A stretch of DNA of 64,000 nt. Source: Ooceraea biroi (lineage: Eukaryota; Arthropoda; Insecta; Hymenoptera; Formicidae). The DNA lies in assembly GCF_003672135.1 (NCBI RefSeq), contig NC_039515.1, positions 12,834,001-12,898,000 on the forward strand. The letters run 5' to 3'. A program made the position numbers and the translations under genes. Of this stretch, positions 1 to 12,312 are shown in pieces; position 1 is the first letter of the stretch; each line of letters starts with the position of its first letter. The notes beneath the pieces were generated by a model. That model had not been told where the DNA came from and did not search any database. It was given only the letters and a program-made list of their open reading frames with translations.

Positions 1-417
1 GTATTATATAATTTAGTAGATATCTATATAGTAGATATAACTATATCGAAGATATATGCTCGTTTACGTCGCTGACGAAGTTTACTGCAGCAACTTATAT
101 TTTATGAGACAAAAGAAGCTAAATTAAAAAATGTCTCCTTTCATCCATATATATCTATTTATTCTTACAGATGTTAATAATCGAACTACCCATCTGAAAA
201 TTTTACTATTAATCTCTCTCGCAAGTAACAACTATAGTATTGCAGGTTTTATGTTATGTAGAGCAAAGTGTAGAGTAAATTCCGTGAAACAGCATAATGA
301 TTTACTCATAACTTACAACAAGTAGTATGTTTCTAGTGCATATTATGCCATCATTTAACATACTTTTTACTACATATTATTTATAATCGGTGATCGATCC
401 AACTGTATTGTTTATTA

Positions 418-3114
418 TCACAGCAAAGAATAGATTAGCGTGAAGTATGATATCGCCATACTTACGAGCTATAAAAATAATTTATAAAATATGTTTTAGT
501 AAATACAATTCTTCTTTCATTTCGTTTGTTGCATTGCATGTTATTCACCTTAGAAAAACCTTCTATCGAAGCTACAATTAAGTTGCCTATATTTAAATAA
601 TAGGCTTTCGTAGTGCTTTGCATAATGAATAATAGCAACTTTTGGATCTTTACTGGCGTCACGTACCATCGTACGTTATATCTGTCGATGAAACATTATT
701 TTGAATTCGTATCTCTGAAGACAGAGATTTCTCCAGGTTTCTTACAATCTGATTAAATTTCTATTGTGATAATAACGAGCGTTTATAAAGTTCTAAACAG
801 ATACTTACGCAGCAGTAAAAATTTCGCTATGATAATCTGTAATTTGTTGCCCGTAGTAATTAATCACAAACATAATTACAAAATGTCCACTAGTAAATAA
901 TATTGATGAAACTATCTCGACTTCATCTAGCGTAATAATCGCTTTGAGTAGCTGAAATTATCGGTATCGTGTATATTTATTTATATATTTATTTATATAT
1001 ACATATTTATATATTTATTTATATATATATTTATATATTTAGTTATTTAGTTATTTTTTGAAAGAAAGTACAACGTATGAAAAGATTCATACTCACTCGG
1101 AACAAATTTAAACTTAAAGATGTAACGCCAATTACCAGCATGAAGAAAAAATGTTTGATAAAATTATCTAGTAGATATTCGCATCGCCTTCAATAATAAA
1201 AATTAGATATGAGAGAAATATCGTGTAACACATAAACTTAAATCTTAAGTTGGAAAACAGAGTAGAAACATTCCGATATATTGAAGAAAAGTGTTATATA
1301 GAAGATACTAACTCGATGGCTGTTTGATGTATATCCACCGCGGCGCTTATGTTTCGAATAAAGTTTTCGATGCGATTGTTCTCCTGTGTAGAATTATAAA
1401 ATACGTAATCATCAGCTGAATGTTCGATACGATAGCTGCAAATACAGTCAATTTCTTGCTTATTTGTAAGTTTGATCAAATTACGCGTATTACAAATTTT
1501 ATTGTTATAGATGATTATAGAATTCTATCATTTTAGATCATTATAGATTTCTATTGATATTTTGATTATGATAGAATAATATAATTTTTGAAAATAGCAA
1601 AGTATAATAATATTGTATATTCATTAGCTTTTACATTTGCTTATGATATGTGACGTGAACATGACTTTACTTGGCAACTTTGAATAATCCACTAATATGT
1701 TGCAAACACACCAGCAGTGATGTAGTTACGCATATAATAACATAACAACCAATAATCAGACCAATCAACCAATGGCATAAGATCGGAAAAAAGTATGCGT
1801 CCTTGTCGATAAAATATTCTAACAAAGCATGAATCTCGCGTGGACGGGTCTTATTTAATGGTAGGATTATGTCGAGAATGACTGGCATTGCTTCAAAAAT
1901 CCCATATATAATGCAGCTTGAGATGATAATCGCTGGAGAATTATATCAATGTAACCTTTTTTAGTATAAATGTGTGCGTTTTTTTATTACTTTATATTGT
2001 TAATTTAGCAACGAAGGGTTTGCACGAACGCAGAATGTAACTTGCTATATTTGTTATTTGCAACAGATCTTAAACGTAATTAAAATAAATACTTAATGAA
2101 AAGTTTGAATTAAAAGGAATCGAGAATCGTAAAATGCGATTACATTTGATGCGGCTCGTGTTAACTATTAATTATCATAACGTTACGTGCAATGTACTAA
2201 AGAAAAAGAGATTCATGCAAAAGTGCGACATGCAGCTATAGGATTCTCAAATAATTATGGCATTTATTAAATAAATTTCATACTTAGAAACAGTTTCGTG
2301 TGGTATTCAGCTTTAGCTTTATATTGTCGCATTATTTTGTGTTCTGTTTCGTTTCTCATCAAATTCCAAGTGCTATAGATATCTTCCCATATTCGTTTCA
2401 CCTATGTGTGCATGTGTGTATATTTGGCTTATTACAGATAATTTTCTAAGAGTACTGACAATGAGAGGAAAGCAATATTGAGATATGGAGACTCAACTTA
2501 CTATGTAAGAATTTGAACAAAATGAGTGATACTGTATCATGCATATACAGGATGGTAAGGCATATGAGAGAATCATAATAACGACATCCAGAACTAATTC
2601 ATTTGTAAGGAATGATGTGAGCTGAAAGCAATTACAATATAAAGATGGTATACTTCAATGTAGCTATAGGTCTTTCTGAAATTAAGTAGTAAACCTAAAG
2701 CAAAATACTATAATATAAAATACTATAATATTTATACTAGTATGTTTAGTTATGCTGTATATATATTAATCATAATATGAAAAATGTATATTGACAAATA
2801 TGAAACAAAGAAAAAATTGTATAGGCTCATTATTACAAACTACAATAAATATTTCATCAAGGTTTTATAAAGTAAATTTTAAAGTGAGAGAAAAAGAGAT
2901 TTAATTCTAGAAGATTAATAATTAATATACAACAATAAACAAAATTGTATACCTGAAAGAATGTAAAAGATATCATTATACCAAAGTGGAAAGAACGTAT
3001 AAGTATCGTGTATTTCGACTGCTGAAACGGCCATACGCTCAGTGACAAGAGAAGTATACGATATATTTTGTACTGATTTCCGATGCTATCTCTCTCTCTG
3101 CGATTCAAAGACAT
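418..3114 (-). CDS. OR1: odorant receptor, 7tm_6, alpha type, 9 exons
   Basis: Seven-transmembrane odorant receptor, expected to form a ligand-gated cation channel with Orco in sensory-neuron dendrites. Exons from the start: 2953-3114, 2502-2621, 2284-2401, 1671-1932, 1313-1435, 1097-1187, 809-951, 549-681, 418-468. Spliced length is 1203 nt, 400 aa, with no stop or frameshift, and every junction is GT-AG. Exon 1 reads MSLNRRERDSIGNQYKIYR and carries WPFQ (SVWPFQ) in place of the usual GLWPYQ. Exon 4 holds the ILPLNKTRP loop and exon 7 the NYYGQQITDYH loop. The last exon ends SYFTLIYSLL. The ATG opens the only 54-codon first exon in frame. The nearest relative is OR3, the duplicate. The OR subfamily is not identifiable from sequence alone. 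Confidence 0.9.
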
Positions 3115-3996
3115 GTTGGAAAAAATAATATCGAGATATCGTTTCGTATGTCTTCTGCTGGAATAAATTCAACCGCTTCCAGACTCTCGTCGATGTTTTT
3201 GCAAACTGTTGCCACTGGCAATGCGTAATTGAGGGAAATATTATGGCAGTTTGTCGACTTAGGGAAGAGTCAATCGGTCGCATGCGGTCGTGGTTTTTTC
3301 ATTGGGGGGAGTGACAAGAAGTTAAATTATTGAAACAGCATTCTGCTCGCCCAATGCGGTTTTCCCAGGAAGAAAGGGGAGAAAAATACGCCTTCCTTTT
3401 TGACGGTAGCGCAAGCGCGGCTGTGAACTTTCACATGACTCGTCGAACGGCCTCATTGTTGTCAGTAATGTCAAGTATCGCGCTATGAATGTTTTGTTAC
3501 GTGAGTGCTCTTCATGAGTGAGATTGTGTCAGAAATACAAAAATGACAAAAAGACACATTAAAGGACGTGTAAAATAGTTTCTTCCCAAGCGTAAGTGAA
3601 ATTTATTGAATAATATACTGTAACAGATGATACAATACATAAAAATGATATATAACAATAATATATAAATACATGGATAGCACATGAAAAGGAGAATGTA
3701 AGAGTTAAAAAAAAGCGGTAAAGAAATTTCGATAATGAGTTTTGGTTCTTTTTAGTTGCACCGATTTGATTAATGTTTCTTCTTCTATGTTTCTTCTACG
3801 ATCAGATTAATGCGATTTAACACATGTTACCGTAAACTATAAGTTCTTAATTTACCAAATAATCTTTCTTCGTGGAAGTTGTCGAAACACATCATACCCG
3901 AGAAGCATCTGCACCTGCTCTCTCAGTCATGTCGCGTATATCTACAATTGACTACTTAGCGGTTTGTCGCATTCTACATGAAATTGTACATGTACA
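3115..3996. other. Upstream region of OR1, conserved in OR3 and as an orphan
   Basis: This is the spacer between the OR1 start and the OR2 stop. It is nearly identical at 12313-13192 and clearly homologous, more diverged, at about 19390-20300, where no OR body follows. Conservation across an otherwise eroded copy suggests promoter content. It does not resemble the block upstream of OR5-OR13. No ORF is supported. Confidence 0.6.
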
Positions 3997-6377
3997 TCAA
4001 CTTGTGGAGTAAATCACCATAAAATAAGATATTGACGTACTCATCATCTGAAATGTGTATTTATTAGAGTTAATTAATTTATTAGTGTTACTCAAACGAT
4101 TTCAAGTGCGAAGCTAAATTGTGATTGCGGTTGCCTTACCGTGGCAAAACCCTCTAAAGAAGCGGCGAAGATGCCACCGACAATAAAATAGTAATTTTTT
4201 GTAGTTTTTTGCATTATGAAAAGCAACAATTTTTGCAATTGTGCCGATACCGTATACCATCGCGTTGTATAGCTAAAAATTAAAATAAAAGAATTGATTA
4301 ACTTAACTGATCTTACGAGAGTGCGTCCACTTGGTAGGTGTACGACTGATATAATACTAACTCGCAAACAAATAATATTAAAATAAGGAATTAGATGAGG
4401 TGCATGTATACGAATATACATACGTGGGTTTATTTACTTACGTTGTATAAAAAATATCGATATTATGATCTGTAACTATCTGTCCAGCCATGTTAGCTAT
4501 GAATAAATAATTTAAGTGGCCTATTATTAGTAGGACACATGCTAACATTCCGTTTACATCGTCCGTTAATAGCATAAATTGCAGACGCTGTAACGCGAAT
4601 TTTCTTCTATAAAATATTATACTTCAATCATATCTAGTGTTTAATTCAGTATATACTCTGCATGATAATTATGTTTTGTACAAATGTATAAATATATATA
4701 TCGTGATTTCTTCATACATGCTTAAATAATGTATGCATGTATAGCATGTATAGCATGTATGCATGTATATGCAGCATGAGATAAAGTCCCAATATCAATT
4801 TATCGTTATCGCCTGCATTTGATCTTCGGAAATATTTATTCCTGCATCGGAATCGTGAAATTCGCAACCGTAAATATATACTCACTTGAAACATGTTGAG
4901 AGTTAACGACAAGATACCTATGCCAATTAAAATAAAATAAAATATCATAAAACTGGAGACGACAAATTCTGCAAACCTATTGAAATACAGATAGCAAAGA
5001 ATTATGTAACTGTTGTGCTTGTTCGTTTCAGTTCATTGATACATGAAACTAACTCGATTTTGCTCTTCGATGAATATCAACAGCGCTGATTATTCTCTCA
5101 CGAATAATGTGATCTTTTTCAACACTCGATACTAATGGTACATCATCGGTTATATGGTCAAGACGATAACTGTAAAGTCGCACAAGATTTTTATGCGATT
5201 CAAATTTGTTGGAACAAATGCAAGTACTTATATAAATTATATAATTGATAACAATTTTCAAAGAAAGAAATGTACGAGTTCTATTTTTATTTTTAATATT
5301 TGTAATAATATTCAATAATAGAATAAAATGGAATAATAGAATAATTGACGGAAGATAATTAAACTATAAATAATGATCGCGAATTACTAAGGCATCCTTA
5401 GTAGTTTGTCATTAATTTTTTTATATAAATAATTAAATAATATATATGCAGTTTAACGTTATTTTATTTCTTTCCCGCTTAAAAGTGATTTTATAATTCT
5501 CTTTAACAATTTTTACCTCGCTATCTTCAACGTTGCACAGATATGAAGTATGTATCCCATTAGCATTCCACCAGTAGCGACTATTCCAGTGCCTCCGATA
5601 TAAAACAGCTGTCAAGCCATGCGTTACGATAGGATAAAAATATTCTTTCTGATCGACAAAATACTCGGCGTCGAATGTAAGAAAGTGCTTGCGAGAATCG
5701 TTAAGTGGTGCAATCATATCGAGTAAATCTGGTAGAAATTGGTAGAAACCAAAAACGGCAAGAGTTATGAACATCCCCACTACCAAATGCAAAAAAAGTT
5801 GTGTAAATGGCATTTATAAAATTTGTTACATCATCAAATTTTGCTTGTTGAAACCTCGTGCCTACAAAGCGATACCGTAAATTCCACAAATTACACGTAT
5901 GTTTTTTTTGCATTATATATATAGTAAATTCTTCATAAATTTCATCTTAACTTTAAATATTGTTAATGCACAAATTTTGCTTATTACTTTGAGATAATAA
6001 AAAGAAACAATGTAATTGCATCAAATTTTTACCCGTTATGAAAACTCCAAATAATCTGGAGAAATTGGCATATTTAATATATTAATCTCACTTCGAACTT
6101 TCAATAGCGTCCATTCATGGCAAATCTGTTCATAGCACTCTTTTATCTAAACTTGCGAATAATTTACATATATGTATATGTACATATATAAATGTATGTA
6201 TTAGAAGCGATGTCTATTATTTTGATGTTAATATTTGTTTGCGAACTGTCTACTTACTTCTTTATTATTCACCACAAAAGAAAGGTATTTCAAGATATAC
6301 ATCAAACATGGGAGCGTTTGTGATAAAATCTTTAAAAGAATTTTCATGTGGAATCCTGATGTGCTGAATGTTGCTAG
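3997..6377 (-). pseudogene. OR2: beta-type odorant receptor body, three frameshifts, own exon 1 missing
   Basis: Exons 2-9 of a beta-type OR: 6258-6377, 6033-6146, 5517-5779, 5054-5169, 4886-4976, 4442-4587, 4140-4272, 3997-4047. Against the intact copy OR4, exon 3 has lost 4 nt in a T run (about 6071-6076), exon 4 has gained 1 nt (about 5601-5606) and exon 5 has gained 2 nt (about 5057-5062). Exons 2 and 6-9 stay open and splice sites are kept. The beta first exon is absent because the duplication breakpoint falls in intron 1. The next upstream OR-like first exon is foreign (8497-8640). No full-length receptor can be made in this assembly. A sequencing error could explain one indel but hardly three. 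Confidence 0.88.
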
Positions 6378-6672
6378 CTGCAGATAATAATTTAATTATT
6401 TAAATAAAAAAAAACCTTTCAATTTAAATAATAAGAAATATTCCTTATAATAATCATACATACGTAACTATTACTTATTATCATATATGAAGAATGTTAT
6501 AATCATAAGTATTTTTTAACATTATTGTTGATGCAAATTTTCAATAATTTTATTCTATGTTCATCGAATACGAAACATTGTAGGAAGATATCATTTTATT
6601 TTCTTACAAAGAAATATTTTGTAAATAACGTAAACCTTGTCAGACAAGCACTGTGTAATTCTCGAATCGAAT

Positions 6673-8496
6673 ACTTATATACAATTATTTCTCCAAATGA
6701 TCAAATGTTTAATAGTTTTTAATATTAAGAAAAATATTAATTTTTGAACTCATACGGATGCTAAATATAGCTCAAGTTCTATAATATTAGAATATTATGA
6801 ATTATAATTCATTTTGATTTGTTTTCCTGCGGAAAAAGTTTGCTGCGATAATGTCTTGGCCATTCAAGCAGATGTGACAAGAACTCTGCAACTGTTGGCG
6901 AGATTACACTGATACCAAGTGGACATAATTCCAAATATAAAATAAATATTTAAAAATATATTGAGATATCTTAATAAACAGATATTTGTTTTTTATAATA
7001 ATAAGGGAATAATGCGATCTGTCTTATAAAATACTAGCATCCCCCGTCACGCGGGCTTCGCCCGCGATATTATGTGTACAATTAAATAAAAACACATTTT
7101 ACCCCTTCTCATCCGTTAGGGGCGGAATTTCGGAAAACCCACCCTTAGTGAGCACCTACGTGATAGTAGGAATATACCCTTAAAATTTCAAGTCGATGGG
7201 TGGTTCGGGCTGCACGTTGATGAGTCAGTGAGTTGTATTTGGCTTATATATTGTTGTAATGAATACAACGAATCTGGTTTCGCGCTTCTTTATTGTCGTG
7301 AGGAAATGTGCCAGTTCGATACGTCCTTTTGATGAATCCGCCTTTTCTTCCACGATCTCTGATCAGGGGAGTGATGGGTCCCGCGTTGCTGAGGAAGGGC
7401 TGGATCTATATAGCTTTATAAATTGTACGAGCGGAAGTCTGGCGGACTTAACACCTCGCCCGTTGAAAGGGTCATAGGCAGCGGGAGCGTATCCGTCACC
7501 TCGCCTGTTACGAGGTTACCGGCTCGCATCTGTGGAGGAGTGTTAGATCACCTAGATAGAAAGCGGGACAGAGATGAAAATCTTTCACCTACTCCGAACA
7601 AAGGAGGTAGGCAGGATCTTTGTCACCACTGGATGGAAAAGATGGCGAACGTTCGTCCCCAGTCAGAGGAAGCCACCGGACTACAAACGTCCCGATACTT
7701 GTATCGGTCGCACACTTCCGTCTCCAATGAGAGGAAGCTGCTAACTCCGCGGTTCACAAGAGAGATTTGCTCGTGAAGAGAATGTAAAGAAGTGCAAAAG
7801 AGAGAAACCTTTTGAGAGCCCGCGATGGAACCAAAAACCGAGCACGAGAACAACAGAACTCACTTAAAAACAAAACTATCCACGAACGGGGATCCCCAGA
7901 TAACAACCAACCAAAAAAAAAGTAGTAGACTAGAGTGAAAAACCAACGTAGGCTAGCGCTTGTGGCGCCGCCCGCCCTTGCGTACGCGTCCTTTATCAGC
8001 ACTCTCCTTCTCTAGTTCGTTTCTGACAGGTCGCGGTCGGTAAAACTTACTGTTTCCTCAACAATTGTATATAGATAGATTCAGCAATATTTATGTAGGA
8101 TAAAACAGACTTGCACGATATATGTGCAGTGACATATCCATAACTAAAAGAAGACGCAAATTAATTTATTTAATTAATTAGCTCTTGTGGAGTTTTTCTT
8201 TTTAATCTATAAAAGACTGTCTTTGAATTAGGCTAGATGCTAATTGATTTGGATGGAATAAACAGATATAAAATAAAAAATATATAATCTTTTTACACAT
8301 ACACATTTTACAGATCAAGATTCAAATTCACATAATTTCAATCCGGTTATTTTTCAAACTATGCGTGCGCAATGCACTATTTCACGTGTATGCGTATACG
8401 TCTCATGTAGACACATAGATGTCTACAAGAATACGTCATTATTTGAACATCACTTTAAACTTATTACAAAAAAGTAGAGAAATGTATAAACGCTAC
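6673..8496. other. Non-homologous insert in intron 1 of the OR2 chimera
   Basis: From the duplication junction onward this sequence has no counterpart next to OR4. The part to about 7030 is plain AT-rich sequence with no gene seen. From 7034 to about 8050 it is GC-richer and begins with a Helitron-like terminus. From 8050 to 8496 it is AT-rich again. It separates the foreign first exon from OR2 exon 2. Confidence 0.6.
7034..8050 (-). mobile_element. Helitron-like 3' end with GC-richer cargo
   Basis: On the minus strand the left edge reads as a stem-loop (CGCGGGC, GAA, GCCCGCG), then about 12 nt, then CTAG followed by T. That is the 3' signature of Helitrons (hairpin plus CTRR before a target T). 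A second, complete element of the same style lies at 38579-39055. The cargo to about 8050 is GC-richer than its surroundings and has only short, unrecognised ORFs (for example 7259-7477 and 7423-7776, plus strand). The right boundary is a guess from the base-composition change. No Rep or helicase coding was seen, so it is non-autonomous or truncated. Confidence 0.5.
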
Positions 8497-8640
8497 CTGA
8501 ATAAGCATATATGAAGCAGACAAAAAAATATAGATTGTACGGAAACACTCACCGAAATTTGATTGTCCTATAAGATTATAATTCGACCAGTCAAATGAGT
8601 GAACAAGTCCATGGTAGTGATCGTAGAGATCTACCAGTTC
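8497..8640 (-). pseudogene. Foreign OR exon-1-like segment upstream of OR2
   Basis: The open frame contains YDHYHG near its start, then CFRTIYIFLSASYMLIQ immediately before a GTAGCG donor in phase 0. Length and ending match OR first exons (compare IQRTLFLSVLISFLMAQ in OR4). The WPYQ tetrapeptide is missing and there is no ATG at the expected place; the frame stays open upstream to 8784 on the minus strand. Phase 0 would let it splice in frame to OR2 exon 2. I read it as exon 1 of a third OR type whose remaining exons lie left of the window, copied here by the duplication. It could also be a chance OR-like peptide. Confidence 0.45.
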
Positions 8641-9646
8641 ATTCTTCCGCGATGGTCGAAACGCGAATGACAAACAGATTTCCGCAAGTGCAGATTTCAC
8701 TTTTGCGCATACTCCGTAACATAACTTCCTTCTGTCGAATTTTTTGGTCATTTTGCCGTGCATAACAGACGGCGAGAGGCACAACGTCGTAGGATGAGTG
8801 ACAGTTACAGCAATTTAAGCGTTTCCCGTACAATTTATTTTTTCCCCTCTATGCCAACATGGTCTATAGTGAAGAAAAGAAAAAATCGAGCTTTCTCTCA
8901 AAGGGAATGGTGTAAATATACCGGGACACGAACGAAACGAAGGAACCTATGACGCATGCAGATGTTCGGAGAAAGTCATGCAAGTGTTCTCCCTTTTTAC
9001 CAGTAATTTTTTATAAGCAATTGTAGCCCTCCCCATTGATGCAACGCAAGCGTATTTGCGTGTTGTTGCTGTCACGGTCTGAAAAAGGTTTATTTCCATT
9101 TCAGCCCCCCGACACAATTGTGTCCTCTGTAAAATAATATTGCAATGCAATATTCTCTATAAACTGGATATGAATTATAAAATTGCAGTAAACTATATAT
9201 TTATACAGTAGATATCTATATAGTATATAGTATTATATAATTTAGTAGATATCTATATAGTAGATATAACTATATCGAAGATATATGCTCGTTTACGTCG
9301 CTGACGAAGTTTACTGCAGCAACTTATATTTTATGAGACAAAAGAAGCTAAATTAAAAAATGTCTCCTTTCATCCATATATATCTATTTATTCTTACAGA
9401 TGTTAATAATCGAACTACCCATCTGAAAATTTTACTATTAATCTCTCTCGCAAGTAACAACTATAGTATTGCAGGTTTTATGTTATGTAGAGCAAAGTGT
9501 AGAGTAAATTCCATGAAACAGCATAATGATTTACTCATAACTTACAACAAGTAGTATGTTTCTAGTGCATATTATGCCATCATTTAACATACTTTTTACT
9601 ACATATTATTTATAATCGGTGATCGATCCAACTGTATTGTTTATTA
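8641..9646. other. Spacer between foreign exon 1 and OR3
   Basis: No gene is supported here; the short ORFs on both strands lack recognisable motifs. From 9230 the sequence duplicates window positions 1 onward. Confidence 0.5.
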
Positions 9647-12312
9647 TCACAGCAAAGAATAGATTAGCGTGAAGTATGATATCGCCATACTTACGAGCTA
9701 TAAAAATAATTTATAAAATATGTTTTAGTAAATACAATTCTTCTTTCATTTCGTTTGTTGCATTGCATGTTATTCACCTTAGAAAAACCTTCTATCGAAG
9801 CTACAATTAAATTGCCGATATTTAAATAATAGGCTTTCGTAGTGCTTTGCATAATGAATAATAGCAACTTTTGGATCTTTACTGGCGTCACGTACCATCG
9901 TACGTTATATCTGTCGATGAAACATTATTTTGAATTCGTATCTCTGAAGACAGAGATTTCTCCAGGTTTCTTACAATCTGATTAAATTTCTATTGTGACA
10001 ATAACGAGCGTTTATAAAGTTCTAAACAGATACTTACGCAGCAGTAAAAATTTCGCTATGATAATCTGTAATTTGTTGCCCGTAGTAATTAATCCCAAAC
10101 ATAATTACAAAATGTCCACTAGTAAATAATATTGATGAAACTATCTCGACTTCATCTAGCGTAATAATCGCTTTGAGTAGCTGAAATTATCGGTATCGTG
10201 TATATTTATTTATATATTTATTTATATATACATATTTATATATTTATTTATATATGTATTTATATTTATTTAGTTATGTTTATTTAGTTACTTTTTGAAA
10301 GAAGGTACAACGTATAAAAAGATTCATACTCACTCGGAACAAATTTAAACTTAAAGATGTAACGCCAATTACCAGCATGAAGAAAAAATGTTTGTTAAAC
10401 TTATCTATTAGATATTCGCAACGCCTTCAATAATAAAAATTAGATATGAGAGAAATATTGTGTAGCACATAAACATAAATCTTAAGTTGGAAAACAGAGT
10501 AGAAACATTCCGATATATTGAAGAAAAGTGTTATATAGAAGATACTAACTCGATGGCTGTTCGATGTATATCCACCGCGGCGCTTATGTTTTGAATAAAT
10601 TTTTCGATTCGATTTTTCTCCTGTATAGAATTACAAAATACGTAATCATCAGCTGAATGTTCGATACGATAGCTGCAAATACAGTCAATTTCTTGCTTAT
10701 TTGTAAGTTTGATCAAAGTACGCGTATTACAAATTTTATTGTTATAGATGATTATAGAATTCTATCATTTTAGATCATTATAGATTTCTATTGATATTTT
10801 GATTATGATAGAATAATATAATTTTTGAAAATAGCAAAGTATAATAATATTGTACATTCATTAGCTTTTACATTTGCTTATGATATGTGACGTGAACTTG
10901 ACTTTACTTGGCAACTTTGAATAATCCACTAATATGTTGCACACATATCATCAGTGATGTAGATACGCATATAATAGTATAACAACCAATAATCAGACCA
11001 ATCAACCAATGGCATAAGATCGGAAAAAAGTATGCGTCCTTGTCGATAAAATATTCTAACAAAGCATGAATCTCGCGTGGACGGGTCTTATTTAATGGTA
11101 GGATTATGTCGAGAATGACTGGCATTGCTTCAAAAATCCCATATATAATGCAGCTTGAGATGATAATCGCTGGAGAATTATATCAATGTAACCGTTTTTA
11201 GTATAAATGTGTGCGTTTTTTTATTACTTTATATTGTTAATTTAGCAGCGAAGGGTTTGCACGAACGCAGAATGTAACTTGCTATATTTGTTATTTGCAA
11301 CAGATCTTAAACGTAATTAAAATAAATACTTAACGAAAAGTTTGAATTAAAAAGAATCGTAAAATGCGATTACATTCGATGCGGCTCGTGTTAATTACGT
11401 GTAATGTACTAAAGAAAAAGAGATTCATGCAAAAGTGCGACATGCAGCTATAGGATTCTCAAATAATTATGGCATTTTTAAAATAAATTTCATACTTAGA
11501 AACAGTTTCGTGTAGTATTCAGCTGTAGCTTTATATTGTCGCATTATTTTGTGTTCTGTTTCGTTTCTCATCAAATTCCAAGTGCTATAGATATCTTCCC
11601 ATATTCGTTTCACCTATGTGTGCATGTGTGTGTATTTGGCTTATTACAGATAATTTTCGAAGAGTACTGACAATGAGAGGAAAGCAATATTGAGATATGG
11701 AGACTCAACTTACTATGTAAGAATTTGAACAAAATGAGTGATACTGTATCATACATATACAGGATGGTAAGGCATATGAGAGAATCATAATAACGACATC
11801 CAGAACTAATTCATTTGTAAGGAATGATGTGAGCTGAAAGCAATTACAATATAAAGATGGTATACTTCAATGTAGCTATAGTTCTTTCTGAAATTAAGTA
11901 TAGTAAACCTAAAGCAAAATAATATAACATTTATAATAGTATGTTTAGTTATGTTGTATATATAGTAATCATAATATGAAAAATTTATATTGACAAATAT
12001 GACACAAAGAAAAAATTGCATAGGCTCATTATTACAAACTACAATAAATATTTCATCAAGGTTTTATAAAGTAAATTTTAAAGTGAGAGAAATGAGATTT
12101 AATTCTAGAAGATTAATAATTAATATACAACAATAAACAAAATTGTATACCTGAAAAAATGTAAAAGATATCATTATACCAAAGTGGAAAGAACGTATAA
12201 GTATCGTGTATTTCGACTGCTGAAACGGCCATACGCTCAGTGACAAGAGAAGTATACGATATATTTTGTACTGATTTCCGATGCTATCTCTCTCTCTGCG
12301 ATTCAAAGACAT
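9647..12312 (-). CDS. OR3: odorant receptor, alpha type, duplicate of OR1
   Basis: Nine exons: 12151-12312, 11714-11833, 11496-11613, 10908-11169, 10550-10672, 10334-10424, 10038-10180, 9778-9910, 9647-9697. Total is 1203 nt, 400 aa, fully open, with the same phases as OR1. Amino acid differences from OR1 are scattered: exon 5 has FCNSIQEKNRIEKF where OR1 has FYNSTQENNRIENF, exon 6 has LIDKFNK versus LLDNFIK, and exon 4 has TSLMICVQH versus TSLLVCLQH. A 1-nt deletion upstream relative to OR1 puts an ATG at 12480 in frame with the start. I keep the ATG at 12312 because OR1 supports only that start. Confidence 0.9.

Larger units (their letters stand above)
1..6672. repeat. Left copy of 9.2-kb tandem duplication
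   Basis: This stretch matches 9230-15842 almost base for base, with small indels, at an offset of 9,229 falling to about 9,163. It carries OR1 and the body of OR2. Homology stops sharply after the shared bases ctcgaatcga: the right copy continues toward exon 1 of OR4, and this copy continues into unrelated sequence. The left end lies outside the window. Positions 1-417, before the OR1 stop codon, show no gene. Confidence 0.93.

Noticed and set aside
960..1060. TATTTA repeats in OR1 (and OR3) intron 6 as a CRISPR-like or structured array
   Set aside because: Low-complexity AT repeat with no spacers; differs in length between the two copies as microsatellites do.
7259..7776. Overlapping plus-strand ORFs in the GC-rich block as a host gene
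   Set aside because: Frames overlap, no domain is recognisable, and the block starts with a Helitron terminus; higher GC alone lengthens chance ORFs.
8464..8784. 106-codon minus-strand ORF taken as one gene
   Set aside because: Only the last third looks like OR exon 1; a donor site interrupts it and the N-terminal part has no recognisable motif.
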